Of a stretch of DNA of 64,000 nt, positions 37,003 through 47,033 are shown piece by piece. The notes beneath the pieces are model-generated. The model was not told where the DNA came from and made no database searches. It was given only the letters and a program-made list of their open reading frames with translations. The position numbers and the translations under genes were made by a program. The stretch is from Candidatus Hamiltonella defensa 5AT (Acyrthosiphon pisum). Lineage in GTDB: Bacteria > Pseudomonadota > Gammaproteobacteria > Enterobacterales > Enterobacteriaceae. Where the stretch lies: assembly GCF_000021705.1 (NCBI RefSeq), contig NC_012751.1:186001-250000 (forward strand). The letters run 5' to 3'. Each line of letters opens with the position of its first letter. The first letter of the stretch is position 1.

Positions 37003-38250
37003 TTAGAAGTGCACACTATGTCTGCGGCCTGGTTTTTCATGATTCATGTCAGGATTTGCTTGATCATTGTTTTTAGAAACTGAATCTGAATTTTTAAAAT
37101 TCTGATTTAGTTCAAGTGCATCTTGCACTTTTACCAAATCTTCTTTTAAAGAAGATTCAAATTTCTGGAAATTATCCAGAGCTTTTTTGAATGTGTTAAG
37201 AGAATTTTTGTTTGTTTCGCGTTTTGTAATCTTTTTACTAAGATCCGTTTGTTTAACTACATCATCTTCTTTTTGTTTTGATTTTTTGATTAACTTGTGA
37301 GCGCTTTTTTTAGAGATTCGTTTTTCTTTAGACTCTAATTTACGTATGACATCTTTTAACTTTTTAATTTCAGTTTCTACATTGTTTAGTTGTTTCTTTA
37401 AAAAAGATTTTTGAGCTTTACAACGTTCAGTGTCAATGTCTTTGTGAAGCAACTCTATTCCTAAATCGTTTTCATTTTTCAATTTTTTTGTCGTATTTAA
37501 TTCAATTTCTTTTGCCTTAAGCTGAAGCTCTAAAGAACACGACTTTTGTTTTGCTCTATTGAGTTTTTCATTTACAGAATCGAAGGATGATTGTGCTGTC
37601 TTTAAGAACTTTTGCTTTGCATCTAAAGCGTATTTTTCAGATTTAATATCCTTTTCTATCTCTTGTATAGAATTTGATATTTCTTTCAAAGATTTCTTCA
37701 ATGATTTTTTTTCTGATTTTAGTTCATATAAACTTGTAGAATTGAACATTTCCTCTATATCTTGAATTGTATCTGAGTTAGTTTCAAAGTTATTATCTTC
37801 TGCATCAAAATAATCCAAGTCTTTTATTTTCTGATCCAATTCAGAGATTTGCTTTTCTATTTCATCTTTTCTAAGATCGAGTGATTCTTTTTCATCTGTA
37901 CGTTTTTTAATTTTAGTCTTCTTCTGCGATACATCATCTTTTGCTTCATTTAATGCAGAAGTTTCACTTTCTAGTTCTGTTGATAATTTAGATGTTTCTG
38001 CTAATGCCGATTCAAACTGTAATTTCAATTGTTTATGTGAATCAGCTAACTTATATAATACGTCTGTTGTTGTTGGATTTTTTATATGATTATTTTTTAA
38101 ATTTGTAAAACTCTCCACTAGTTTTTTTTTATTTTCGTCTAGATTTGCTGAAAACCCATCAATTTTTTTTTCAAACTTTTCGGCTTTTTTTTGGAAATAT
38201 GTCGTACTGACTGATTTAAATTTATTATGTATATTGCTTATTATACTCAT
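37003..38250 (-). CDS. Orphan lysine-rich coiled-coil protein, function unknown
   Basis: 415 residues from ATG 38250 (MSIISNIHNKFKSVSTTYF), with a purine-rich GAAGAGAAGAG stretch upstream; a longer frame to 38295 is less likely. From about residue 40 to 380 the sequence is an almost unbroken run of charged heptads rich in Lys, Glu, Ser and Asp (for example LKSEKKSLKKSLKEISNSIQ), broken by an acidic segment near residue 150-175 (DYFDAEDNNFETN). No signal peptide, membrane segment or catalytic motif is seen, and the tail EKPGRRHSVHF is basic. It resembles no family I recognise; similar charged coiled coils occur among secreted effectors and structural proteins, but that is only a guess. It is flanked by gene-free DNA on both sides. 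Confidence 0.7.
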   Translation of the reverse strand: MSIISNIHNKFKSVSTTYFQKKAEKFEKKIDGFSANLDENKKKLVESFTNLKNNHIKNPTTTDVLYKLADSHKQLKLQFESALAETSKLSTELESETSALNEAKDDVSQKKTKIKKRTDEKESLDLRKDEIEKQISELDQKIKDLDYFDAEDNNFETNSDTIQDIEEMFNSTSLYELKSEKKSLKKSLKEISNSIQEIEKDIKSEKYALDAKQKFLKTAQSSFDSVNEKLNRAKQKSCSLELQLKAKEIELNTTKKLKNENDLGIELLHKDIDTERCKAQKSFLKKQLNNVETEIKKLKDVIRKLESKEKRISKKSAHKLIKKSKQKEDDVVKQTDLSKKITKRETNKNSLNTFKKALDNFQKFESSLKEDLVKVQDALELNQNFKNSDSVSKNNDQANPDMNHEKPGRRHSVHF

Positions 38251-38495
38251 GATATTTTTTCTCTTCTCTTCTTTAATTTGATTTAAACAACTCAACTGTC
38301 AACCTTTCAATCAAACTTATTCAATAATGAGTTAAAAGGTTATGGCAGGAATATAAAGAATTAAAAAAGAAAAAACTTTCAAAAAACGCTCATTTTAGAG
38401 AAGGGAGATAAAAAACACGTTTTATTCTCGGCGACTAAAAGAAGCCCACCGAGTGATCACCAAAACTTTGGGGGGATTCGTTGCTATTTTTTCTA

Positions 38496-39419
38496 TTACT
38501 GTGGTTTTTTCTCCCTATCCTGTTTGCTTTGGGCAATCAGTTCGCTGATCCCCCCAATCGCGCCCATCAGATTACTGGCTTCTAAAGGCATCATAATCAC
38601 CTTGCTGTTATTGGCGGCGCCGATATTTTGTAGTGCATCCGTATACTTTTGTGCGACAAAATAATTAATCGCCTGGATGTCTCCGGCAGCGATGGCTTCA
38701 GACACCATTTTAGTGGCCTGTGCTTCCGCTTCTGCCGCTCTTTCTCTCGCTTCTGCTTGTAAAAAAGCCGATTGCCGCTCCCCTTCTGCTTTCAAAATTT
38801 GGGATTGTTTTTCACCCTCTGCACGTAAAATCGCGGCCTGTCTTACCCCTTCAGCTTCAAGAATATCCGCCCGCTTGGTTCGTTCTGCTTTCATCTGGGC
38901 ATTCATCGCGGAGACCAGTTCAGCAGGAGGACGCACATCCCGAATTTCAATACGCGTGATCTTGACACCCCAAGGATTCGTTGCCTCATCGACGATGTGC
39001 AATAAACTGCTGTTGATATTATCGCGTTGAGAAAGAATTTCATCGAGCTCCATAGAGCCCAGGACAGTACGAAAATTGGTCATGGTTAAATTCACGATCG
39101 CCAGTTCGAGGTTGCTCACTTCATACGCGGCTTTGACCGGATCCATCACTTGAATAAAGCACACGGCATCGATCGCCACATTCGCGTTATCCCTTGAAAT
39201 GACTTCTTGCGAAGGGATATCAATCACCTGCTCCATCATATTAATTTTTCGGCCTATTTGATCCACAAAGGGAATGATGATATTCAAGCCAGGCATCAGC
39301 GTGCGGGTATAGCGCCCAAAACGTTCTACCGTCCATTGAAAGCCTTGGGGGACAATTTTGACCGAGGAGGAAACAATCACTAACGCAAGAACAATAAGAA
39401 TGGGAATTAAAATCAACAT
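38496..39419 (-). CDS. qmcA: SPFH/stomatin-like membrane protein QmcA
   Basis: 307 residues: one N-terminal membrane anchor (LILIPILIVLALVIVSSSV), then the SPFH domain (IVPQGFQWTVERFGRYTRTL, IDIPSQEVISRDNANVAIDA) and a long Ala/Glu-rich helix (LRAEGEKQSQILKAEGERQ). QmcA oligomerises at the inner membrane and is linked with membrane quality control. Its usual partner, the NfeD-like YbbJ, should follow but is absent; the coiled-coil gene lies there instead. Intact. Likely own promoter in the 77 bases after valS. Confidence 0.93.
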   Translation of the reverse strand: MLILIPILIVLALVIVSSSVKIVPQGFQWTVERFGRYTRTLMPGLNIIIPFVDQIGRKINMMEQVIDIPSQEVISRDNANVAIDAVCFIQVMDPVKAAYEVSNLELAIVNLTMTNFRTVLGSMELDEILSQRDNINSSLLHIVDEATNPWGVKITRIEIRDVRPPAELVSAMNAQMKAERTKRADILEAEGVRQAAILRAEGEKQSQILKAEGERQSAFLQAEARERAAEAEAQATKMVSEAIAAGDIQAINYFVAQKYTDALQNIGAANNSKVIMMPLEASNLMGAIGGISELIAQSKQDREKKPQ

Positions 39420-39496
39420 AGGTATTTCCTGATGATAAATAAAAGATAAATTGGTAGGAGGAATATACTCTAATCGTTTAAAAAATACTTAAAAAG

Positions 39497-42415
39497 TCAG
39501 TTTGACTCAGTTTTAATCTCATCAAACTGAGGCCTTTCCAACAGTTTTTGCCTTTCTGCCATTAATTGAGCCAACTTTTCCCTTTCTTTACTCACAATCC
39601 ATTGCGGCGCCCGCTCTGTAAAATGAACGTTGGCCAGTTTTTCTTGAAGTGCATCAATTTGTTTTTCAATTTTGATCAGGTCATTTTTTAAACGCATTTG
39701 TTCTGCTGCTTTGTCAAACGATTCTGGAAGAGTGATTCTGATCTCAGCGTCTTCTATCAGCCTGGTGATCACAAAAGAAGGGGCTTTTTCTGATTTATCC
39801 AAAACCCTGATTGAAGAAAGACGAGCAATCGATTGAATCAGATCCAGGTTTTCAAACAGGGTGTTTCTAACAGTGTCAGATGTTGTGAATAGCTCCAGAT
39901 CGATTTTTTGATTCAAAGGCAGGTTGATTTCTGCTCGCACATTTCGGATTGCGATCGTCATTTTTTTGATCCACTCTAACTCAGAGAAAGCGTGTTCATC
40001 GATTTGAGAGTCGTCATATTCCGGAAAGCGCTGAAGCATAATGGTTTTAGCCTGATCCGCTTCAGATGGCGTTTGAACCATTTTAATTTCTTGCCAAAGT
40101 GTCTCAGTGATATAGGGGATGATGGGATGCGCTAAGCGCAACAACGCTTCCAGCACGGTGATGAGAGTGTGGCGCGTACCCCTTGATTGCGCTTCTTTCT
40201 CTGGGTTGTCGGGCGTTTGATTGAGAATCGGTTTACTGAGCTCCAGGTACCAATCGCAAAATTGGTTCCAGGTAAATTCATACAAAATATGCGCGGCCAA
40301 ATCAAAACGATATTGATCTAAAGCATCACGATAAGATTGAATGCTGTTCTGAAAGGTGGACAGGATCCATCTGTCAGGCAATGACAGACTCTGAGCGCCC
40401 CCATTTTGACCACTATCTTGACCCTGTGTATTCATCAAGACAAAACGGCTGGCATTCCAGAGTTTATTGCAAAAGTTTCGATAACCCGTTAAACGCTTCA
40501 TATCCCAATTAATATCACGACCCGTCGAGGCTAAAGCCGTTAAGGTAAAACGTAATGCATCTGTTCCGTGGGGTGGGATCCCGTTGGGAAACTGTTTTTC
40601 AGTCCGTTGACGAATTTTTTCTGCAAGCTGGGGCTGCATCATGTTATCTGTTCGTTTTTTTATCAGTTCCGTCAAAGAAATTCCGTCGATCATATCCAAG
40701 GGATCGATCACATTCCCTTTTGACTTCGACATTTTTTGCCCTTCTTCATCCCGGATGAGACCCGTCATATAAACCGTTTTGAAAGGCATTTGGGGCTGAT
40801 GGTTTTTATCTTTCACAAAATGCAGCGTCAGCATGATCATGCGCGCAATCCAGAAAAAAATAATATCAAACCCACTGACGATGACGCTGGTTGGATGAAA
40901 AGTGTGAAGTGCCTGCGTATTGTTTGGCCAACCCAGGGTTGAAAAAGTCCATAATCCAGAAGAAAACCAGGTGTCTAGCACATCTTCATCCTGGCGTAGC
41001 GGCAGCTCATCAGGCAAATGATAGTCACGCCTGACTTCTGCTTCATCACGCCCGACGTACAGTTGCCCCTGTTCGTCATACCAGGCTGGGATACGATGCC
41101 CCCACCAAAGCTGACGAGAAATACACCAATCCTGAATGTCTCGCATCCAGGAGTAATACATGTTTTCGTACTGTTTTGGTACAAATTCAATCTCGCCTTT
41201 TTCGACGGCTTCAATCGCCTTCCTGGCCAAAGGGGCCGCTCGCACATACCATTGATCGGTCAGCATGGGCTCGATCACCACCTGACTACGATCTCCGTAA
41301 GGCACGGTGAGATCATGTGGTTTGATGTCTTCGAGTAACCCTGATTTTTTAAAATCAGCGACCACCGCTTTACGTGCGGCAAAACGCTCTAGCCCTTGAA
41401 AAGACTCAGGAATGACGGCTGAATCCATAGCCATGGGTTCCCCCTGACTGTCAAAAATGTCAGGTTGATGACGAATATGGCCTTCAAAGGTCAAAATGTT
41501 GATCATGGGTAATCCATGGCGTTTACCCACCTTGTAATCATTAAAATCATGTGCCGGGGTGATTTTGACACAGCCTGTGCCTTTCTCTTGATCTGCATGG
41601 GCATCGCCGACAATCGGAACAGCGCGATCCACTAGAGGTAACATCACTTTTTTTCCAATCAGGTCTTTGTAACGGGGATCTTCAGGGTTAACGGCAACGC
41701 CTGTATCCCCCAGCATGGTTTCCGGACGGGTAGTGGCCACCACCAGATAATTTTTCCCTTCTTTTGTGGTCATGCCATCCGCTAAGGGATAGCGCAAATA
41801 CCACATAGATCCCTGAGATTCACGGTTTTCTACCTCTAAATCAGAAATGGCCGTGCGAAGTTTTGGGTCCCAATTCACCAGGCGTTTCCCCCGATAAATC
41901 AGATCTTCCTGATATAAACGTACAAAGGCTTCTTTCACTGCGAGCGAGAGATCTTCGTCCATGGTGAAACGCTCTCTTTCCCAATCAACAGAATTACCTA
42001 AACGGCGCATTTGACGGGTGATCTTGCCCCCTGATTCGGCTTTCCAATCCCAAATTTTTTGAATGAAAGCTTCTCTGCCATAATCGTGACGGGTTTTCCC
42101 TTCTTCCGAGGCTATTTTACGCTCCACCACCATTTGAGTTGCGATGCCCGCGTGATCTGTGCCGACCTGCCATAGGGTATTTTTGCCCTGCATCCGTTGA
42201 TAACGAATTAAAATATCCATGATGGTTTGTTGAAAAGCATGCCCCATATGCAGACTGCCTGTCACATTGGGAGGGGGGATCATGATGCAGAATTGCTCCT
42301 GATCGGTTCTATTGCTGGGTTTAAAATAGCCTTGTTTTTCCCAGTACTCGTAAAGCGGCTGTTCAATCGATTCAGGATCATAGGTTTTATCAAGAGAGCG
42401 GGTGCGATTTTTCAT
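39497..42415 (-). CDS. valS: Valyl-tRNA synthetase
   Basis: 972 residues (E. coli 951), class I synthetase. PPPNVTGSLHMGHAFQQ carries the HIGH-type motif and KMSKSKGNVIDPLDMI the KMSKS loop; the editing domain (TTRPETMLGDTGVAVNP) is complete and a C-terminal coiled coil (LIKIEKQIDALQEKLANVHF) is present. It is the last gene of pepA-holC-valS, 7 bases after holC, the conserved enterobacterial order. No lesion in nearly 3 kb. Confidence 0.97.
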   Translation of the reverse strand: MKNRTRSLDKTYDPESIEQPLYEYWEKQGYFKPSNRTDQEQFCIMIPPPNVTGSLHMGHAFQQTIMDILIRYQRMQGKNTLWQVGTDHAGIATQMVVERKIASEEGKTRHDYGREAFIQKIWDWKAESGGKITRQMRRLGNSVDWERERFTMDEDLSLAVKEAFVRLYQEDLIYRGKRLVNWDPKLRTAISDLEVENRESQGSMWYLRYPLADGMTTKEGKNYLVVATTRPETMLGDTGVAVNPEDPRYKDLIGKKVMLPLVDRAVPIVGDAHADQEKGTGCVKITPAHDFNDYKVGKRHGLPMINILTFEGHIRHQPDIFDSQGEPMAMDSAVIPESFQGLERFAARKAVVADFKKSGLLEDIKPHDLTVPYGDRSQVVIEPMLTDQWYVRAAPLARKAIEAVEKGEIEFVPKQYENMYYSWMRDIQDWCISRQLWWGHRIPAWYDEQGQLYVGRDEAEVRRDYHLPDELPLRQDEDVLDTWFSSGLWTFSTLGWPNNTQALHTFHPTSVIVSGFDIIFFWIARMIMLTLHFVKDKNHQPQMPFKTVYMTGLIRDEEGQKMSKSKGNVIDPLDMIDGISLTELIKKRTDNMMQPQLAEKIRQRTEKQFPNGIPPHGTDALRFTLTALASTGRDINWDMKRLTGYRNFCNKLWNASRFVLMNTQGQDSGQNGGAQSLSLPDRWILSTFQNSIQSYRDALDQYRFDLAAHILYEFTWNQFCDWYLELSKPILNQTPDNPEKEAQSRGTRHTLITVLEALLRLAHPIIPYITETLWQEIKMVQTPSEADQAKTIMLQRFPEYDDSQIDEHAFSELEWIKKMTIAIRNVRAEINLPLNQKIDLELFTTSDTVRNTLFENLDLIQSIARLSSIRVLDKSEKAPSFVITRLIEDAEIRITLPESFDKAAEQMRLKNDLIKIEKQIDALQEKLANVHFTERAPQWIVSKEREKLAQLMAERQKLLERPQFDEIKTESN

Positions 42416-42422
42416 GATATTT

Positions 42423-42875
42423 TTATTTACTCAATGGAGGGCTGGTGGTGATTAAATGAAAACCGAGTTGGCGATAATAAGCGTATCGCGCTCTTGCCAA
42501 CTGTTTTAAGGTCGTTTCATAGGGTACAAAATCAATGATTTCAGTAAAGCGGCCCACAAAATCGATACATTCGGATAGCAGATTGATCAACAGATCAGCG
42601 GAATGATGAGATAGGCAATCAGGCCAGATCATTTCCACAGGTGCGCCCTGCTTCGGGCCTTCTCCTGAAAGATGATGGGGAATAAAAGCATCAGGGGGAT
42701 AAAGCCACAAGGCGTCATCTAATCGTACCGCTTGGGCTTTTTCTTCACAGAGGATCTGTATTTTTTTGCCTGCCCTCCAATGTTGGGCAGACAATTCACA
42801 GGTTAAGGTTTCTTCTGGAGACAATCCATGGATTGGATCACCGTGCTCCATCAGGTAAAAAGTGGCTCGTTTCAT
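42423..42875 (-). CDS. holC: DNA polymerase III chi subunit
   Basis: 150 residues. KRATFYLMEHGDP is the normal chi start, followed by CELSAQHWRAGKKIQILCE and DDALWLYPPDAFIPHHL, as in E. coli HolC (147). Chi joins the clamp loader to single-stranded-DNA-binding protein. It lies between pepA (27 bases) and valS (7 bases), the conserved place. Intact. Confidence 0.93.
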   Translation of the reverse strand: MKRATFYLMEHGDPIHGLSPEETLTCELSAQHWRAGKKIQILCEEKAQAVRLDDALWLYPPDAFIPHHLSGEGPKQGAPVEMIWPDCLSHHSADLLINLLSECIDFVGRFTEIIDFVPYETTLKQLARARYAYYRQLGFHLITTSPPLSK

Positions 42876-42902
42876 GTGAATGACGTCATCTTTAAGCCCG
42901 TT

Positions 42903-44408
42903 TTAAGCTCCTTGTTTTTGAGCCAAAGCTTTATTTAATAAAAATTGAGACAATAAAGCCACAGGGCGACCCGTTGCCCCCTTTTCTTTACCTGTACGCC
43001 AGGCGGTGCCTGCGATATCAAGATGGGCCCAATGGTATTGATGAGTAAAACGAGACAAGAAGCAACCGGCAGTAATGGCGCCGGCAGTTCGACCCCCGAT
43101 ATTAGCCATATCTGCAAAGTTGGAATCGAGCTGCTCTTGATATTCTTCACCTAAAGGTAAGCGCCACGCCAGATCGCCGGATTGTTCAGACGCGTGCAGC
43201 AGATCCTCAGCCAAGGGCGCATGGTTAGACATCAAACCGCTCATATGATGCCCTAAGGCCACCACACAGGCTCCGGTTAAGGTCGCAATGTCAATCACCA
43301 GTTCTGGATCAAAACGTTCCACATAGGTTAAGGCATCACACAACACCAGGCGGCCTTCTGCATCAGTATTGAGCACTTCAACGGTTTGGCCTGACAGGGT
43401 GGTTAATATATCTCCTGGGCGATAGGCATTTCCCCCTGGCATGTTTTCAGCCCCTGCCAAAACACCTATCACATAAAGAGGCAAATTCAGTTCAGCCACG
43501 ACATTCATCACCCCGAACACAGTGGCTGCGCCACACATGTCGTATTTCATTTCATCCATGTTCTGGGAGGGCTTGATTGAAATTCCGCCTGAATCAAACG
43601 TCATGCCTTTCCCCACCAGCACGATAGGTTTCGTGCCAGCAGGAATTTTGCCGCTTTTATATTCAATGATGGACATCAAAGACTCGTTTTTTGAACCTTG
43701 GCCCACGGCAAGATAAGCATTCATCCCCAGCTTTTTCATTTCATCTTCATTCACCACAGAAACACGGACGTTTTTGAATTTTTCCGCCCATTTCCTCGCC
43801 GAAGCATTTAAATAGGCTGGATTGCAAATATTAGGCGGCGTATTGGCCAGATTTTTGGCTTCGTTGATACCGACGGCCAACGCAATACCTTCTTGAATGG
43901 CCGTTTGAGCGGCTTTGGTTTGAGTGGCTGTGACAATGAATGTGATTTGATTTAACGCATGAAGTGTTTTTGTACTTTTATAATGATCGAAACAGTAAAG
44001 GGCATCTTGAATGACTTCTATGGCAGAGCGAATTTTCCAATCAATGTCTTTCCCTTTTACTTTTAATTCTGGCAGATAACAGAACACATTTTTAGCCCCT
44101 GTCTCTTTTAACGTATTGACCATTTTTTTTATCAACTTTTTATAACGGCGTTCGTCGAGTTCTTCTTCTTTACCACAACCGATTAAAAGAACACGCTCTG
44201 CTGCGACATGAGGAACATGATGCAATAATAACGCTTGTTCTGCTTTCCCCTGTAAATCTGCATTTTGTGGCAAACCTTTAAGATAGCCATGGCTGATTTT
44301 ATTCACCTTTTCTGCAGAGGGAGAAAACTCCCCGGATTCAAAAATGCCGATGACGATACAATCAGATGATTGTTTTTCTGAACATTCACTGTTGACTTTG
44401 AACTCCAT
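42903..44408 (-). CDS. pepA: Leucyl aminopeptidase A (also a DNA-binding regulator)
   Basis: 501 residues (E. coli 503). The C-terminal catalytic domain has GKGMTFDSGGISIKP, the signature NTDAEGRLVLCD and metal-binding Lys/Asp residues; the N-terminal domain is that of PepA. It removes N-terminal residues from peptides using two metal ions and in E. coli also binds DNA at cer and carAB. It is first of pepA-holC-valS and divergent from lptF, 177 bases apart, again the enterobacterial arrangement. Confidence 0.96.
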   Translation of the reverse strand: MEFKVNSECSEKQSSDCIVIGIFESGEFSPSAEKVNKISHGYLKGLPQNADLQGKAEQALLLHHVPHVAAERVLLIGCGKEEELDERRYKKLIKKMVNTLKETGAKNVFCYLPELKVKGKDIDWKIRSAIEVIQDALYCFDHYKSTKTLHALNQITFIVTATQTKAAQTAIQEGIALAVGINEAKNLANTPPNICNPAYLNASARKWAEKFKNVRVSVVNEDEMKKLGMNAYLAVGQGSKNESLMSIIEYKSGKIPAGTKPIVLVGKGMTFDSGGISIKPSQNMDEMKYDMCGAATVFGVMNVVAELNLPLYVIGVLAGAENMPGGNAYRPGDILTTLSGQTVEVLNTDAEGRLVLCDALTYVERFDPELVIDIATLTGACVVALGHHMSGLMSNHAPLAEDLLHASEQSGDLAWRLPLGEEYQEQLDSNFADMANIGGRTAGAITAGCFLSRFTHQYHWAHLDIAGTAWRTGKEKGATGRPVALLSQFLLNKALAQKQGA

Positions 44409-44585
44409 ATATTATCCTTAATGATTAAAATTTTATTCATTCGCTTCTGTGCTTTTTTTGAAAAAAAAGCTCATTTTAGTTTCTAAATAGCGTTACCATA
44501 GGGGGTAAATTAAAACAAAAACGCAGATTTATAAAGAAACTAACGACTTTCTTTGTAAAAAACAAATTTTCACAGGTGCAGAAGC

Positions 44586-45680
44586 GTGGTCATCACTAAA
44601 TATCTCATCAAAGAAATTCTCAAAACCCAAGTGGCGATTTTATTCATTTTATCCTTCATTTTTTTTAGCCAAAAATTGGTCACCATATTAGACGATATAA
44701 TAAATCATGATATTCCAGCCCATTTGATTTTCTCTTTGTTAGGGCTAGGCTTCGCTAAAATGGCCGAATTGATATTGCCATTAAGTCTGTTTTTTGCCTT
44801 ATTGATGACTTACGGCAAGCTTTACAACGAAAGCGAAATTATCGCTATGTATGCCTGTGGCGTGGGTAAAACACGATTAATTAAAGTGGCTCTGGTTTTG
44901 GCTGCTCTAACGTCCTTGTTTGCTACCATCAACGTTTTTTACTTTTCTCCCTGGTCTGTAAAACATGAAAAAAAAATTATCAATGAAGAACGTGTCAATC
45001 CAGGTTTATCCGCCTTAGTGAAGGGACAATTCCAATCATCACCGGATGGAAAAATCGTTTTATTTATCCAGGATATTCAGAATAAAAAATTTCATAAAAT
45101 ATTTCTCGCACAACGCGAATCCAATCACACTCAAAGACCCACTGTTGTCGTTGCCAATAGTGGTTATATATCGGCGCCGGCACCAGGTATTCAATTACTG
45201 ACACTCAATCATGGAATGAACTACGAGGGGATTCCGCCTTTAGGTGATTTTCGAATTACTTATTTTAATCATTATCAGGCGGTTATAAGCCGTAAATCAG
45301 TCACAAAAAACAGCAATACTGCTCAACAAATGTCAATGAGCTCACTTTGGGAAGCCAACGATCCCGATACCCGAGCAGAGCTTCACTGGCGGCTCACATT
45401 AATTGTTTCCGTTGTGATAATGGCTTTTATGGCGGTTCCTCTTAGTCAAGTGAATCCTCGTCAAGGCCGGGTATTGAGTATGTTACCAGCCATGTTGCTG
45501 TATTTGATCTTTTTCTTATTACAAAGCACGTTACGCTCTAATGCCGGTAATAACAGGTTGGATCCTTTAATTTGGTTATGGCTTGTCAATGGTCTTTACA
45601 CAATATTGGCCATCATATTGAACATATGGGACAGCTCAACTTTACGTAGGCTGTATACAAAATCAAGGGAGACTCTCTGA
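44586..45680 (+). CDS. lptF: LPS export ABC transporter permease LptF
   Basis: 364 residues (E. coli 366). Membrane helices at both ends enclose a periplasmic beta-jellyroll, as in LptF; VITKYLIKEILKTQVAILFI and VPLSQVNPRQGRVLSMLPAM match closely. With LptG and LptB2 it pulls LPS from the inner membrane onto the LptA bridge. The start is GTG 44586, with AGGTG upstream; E. coli also uses GTG here. The stop overlaps lptG by one base (TGATG). Shows that LPS is still exported, so the O-antigen locus can matter. Confidence 0.95.
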   Translation: MVITKYLIKEILKTQVAILFILSFIFFSQKLVTILDDIINHDIPAHLIFSLLGLGFAKMAELILPLSLFFALLMTYGKLYNESEIIAMYACGVGKTRLIKVALVLAALTSLFATINVFYFSPWSVKHEKKIINEERVNPGLSALVKGQFQSSPDGKIVLFIQDIQNKKFHKIFLAQRESNHTQRPTVVVANSGYISAPAPGIQLLTLNHGMNYEGIPPLGDFRITYFNHYQAVISRKSVTKNSNTAQQMSMSSLWEANDPDTRAELHWRLTLIVSVVIMAFMAVPLSQVNPRQGRVLSMLPAMLLYLIFFLLQSTLRSNAGNNRLDPLIWLWLVNGLYTILAIILNIWDSSTLRRLYTKSRETL

Positions 45681-46783
45681 TGTTTTTCGGTATATTGGAT
45701 CGTTATATTGGGCGAAGTATTTTAAATACGATCATAATGACTTTATTTATGCTGGTATCTTTGTCAGGTATCATCAAATTTATTGAACAGCTCAGAAAAG
45801 TGGGCGAAGGGAATTATTCTGTATTTGCCGCAGCGATTTACACGTTACTGTCTGTTCCCAACGATATAATGATATTTTTTCCGATGGCAGCTCTAATAGG
45901 AGGCATTTTAGGATTGGGCGCTTTAGCAACCCGCAGCGAATTAGTGGTGGTACAGGCCTCTGGTTTTAGTCATATGCAAATTGTTTTATCTGTCATGAAA
46001 ACAGCGATTATTCTCTTTTTACTCAGTATCATCATCGGTGAATGGCTTGCTCCTTTAGCTGATCAAACAGCGAGTCATTACCGAACAAAAATGATCTATG
46101 GTGGATCTGTTATTTCCACTCAATCGGGGATATGGGCCAAAGATAAATCAGATTTTATTTATATTAATCAAGTCATCAACCATCATGAATTATCAGGGGT
46201 GCATATTTATCATTTTGATGCACATGATCGTCTTATATCAATACGCTATGCGGCGACGGCAATTTTTGAAAAAGGCGCGTGGCAACTTTCTCAGATAGAT
46301 GAATCCAATCTCAGTGATACAAAAAAAATTCAAGGATCACAAACATTGAGCGAAAAATGGGAAACGAGCTTAACACCTTATAAATTGGGGATCGTTGCCA
46401 TGGATCCCGATTCATTGTCGATCATGGGGCTATATGATTATGTCAAATATTTAAAACAGGTAGGCCAGGACTCAGATCGTTACGAATTAAAAATGTGGCA
46501 GAAAATTTTTTCACCTTTTTCTATCACTGTTATGATTCTACTGTCTTTATCTTTTATTTTTGGCCCGCTGCGTAGCACAGCAACTGGTCTGCGCATCGTG
46601 ACAGGTATTTGTTTTGGTTTTGTTTTTTATCTTTTGGATAAAATTTTTGGGCCTCTGAGTCTTCTCTATCAATTTTCCCCGATACTGGGTGCCGCGTTAC
46701 CGAGTGTTCTTTTCTTCTCTATCAGCCTGTATTTACTCTTAAAACCGAATATAACCCTCTTTCATTTTAATCCCCAAAGGTGA
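45680..46783 (+). CDS. lptG: LPS export ABC transporter permease LptG
   Basis: 367 residues. LDRYIGRSILNTIIMTLFML is the first helix; the periplasmic jellyroll covers about 130-260, and the last helices include GPLRSTATGLRIVTGICFGF, typical of LptG. Partner of LptF in the LptB2FG pump at the inner membrane. It shares one base with lptF, so translation is coupled. Intact. No clear terminator follows; ompA begins 250 bases on. Confidence 0.95.
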   Translation: MFFGILDRYIGRSILNTIIMTLFMLVSLSGIIKFIEQLRKVGEGNYSVFAAAIYTLLSVPNDIMIFFPMAALIGGILGLGALATRSELVVVQASGFSHMQIVLSVMKTAIILFLLSIIIGEWLAPLADQTASHYRTKMIYGGSVISTQSGIWAKDKSDFIYINQVINHHELSGVHIYHFDAHDRLISIRYAATAIFEKGAWQLSQIDESNLSDTKKIQGSQTLSEKWETSLTPYKLGIVAMDPDSLSIMGLYDYVKYLKQVGQDSDRYELKMWQKIFSPFSITVMILLSLSFIFGPLRSTATGLRIVTGICFGFVFYLLDKIFGPLSLLYQFSPILGAALPSVLFFSISLYLLLKPNITLFHFNPQR

Positions 46784-47033
46784 TCGAACTACCGCCGTTT
46801 TAATTTTTACTTTCAAAGTGACTAAACAACAAACAGATCAGGCTTGTAAGTTTCTTCTTAAGTTGTAAACTTAAATACACTAAGGTTTTTTTTGAACTTC
46901 AAATGTTACATTAAGTGAAAACTTAACCGAGGGTAAAAAGTCACACCTTGAAAAGAAAATAAGAGAAGTTGACCAAAAGCTTCAATAGCTTTTAAAGTTT
47001 ATTTGGTTTGTTTCTGATAATGAGGCGTAAAAA

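Noticed and set aside
37003..38250. Coiled-coil protein as an SMC-like or phage tail protein
   Set aside because: No ATPase heads, no hinge and no phage genes around it.
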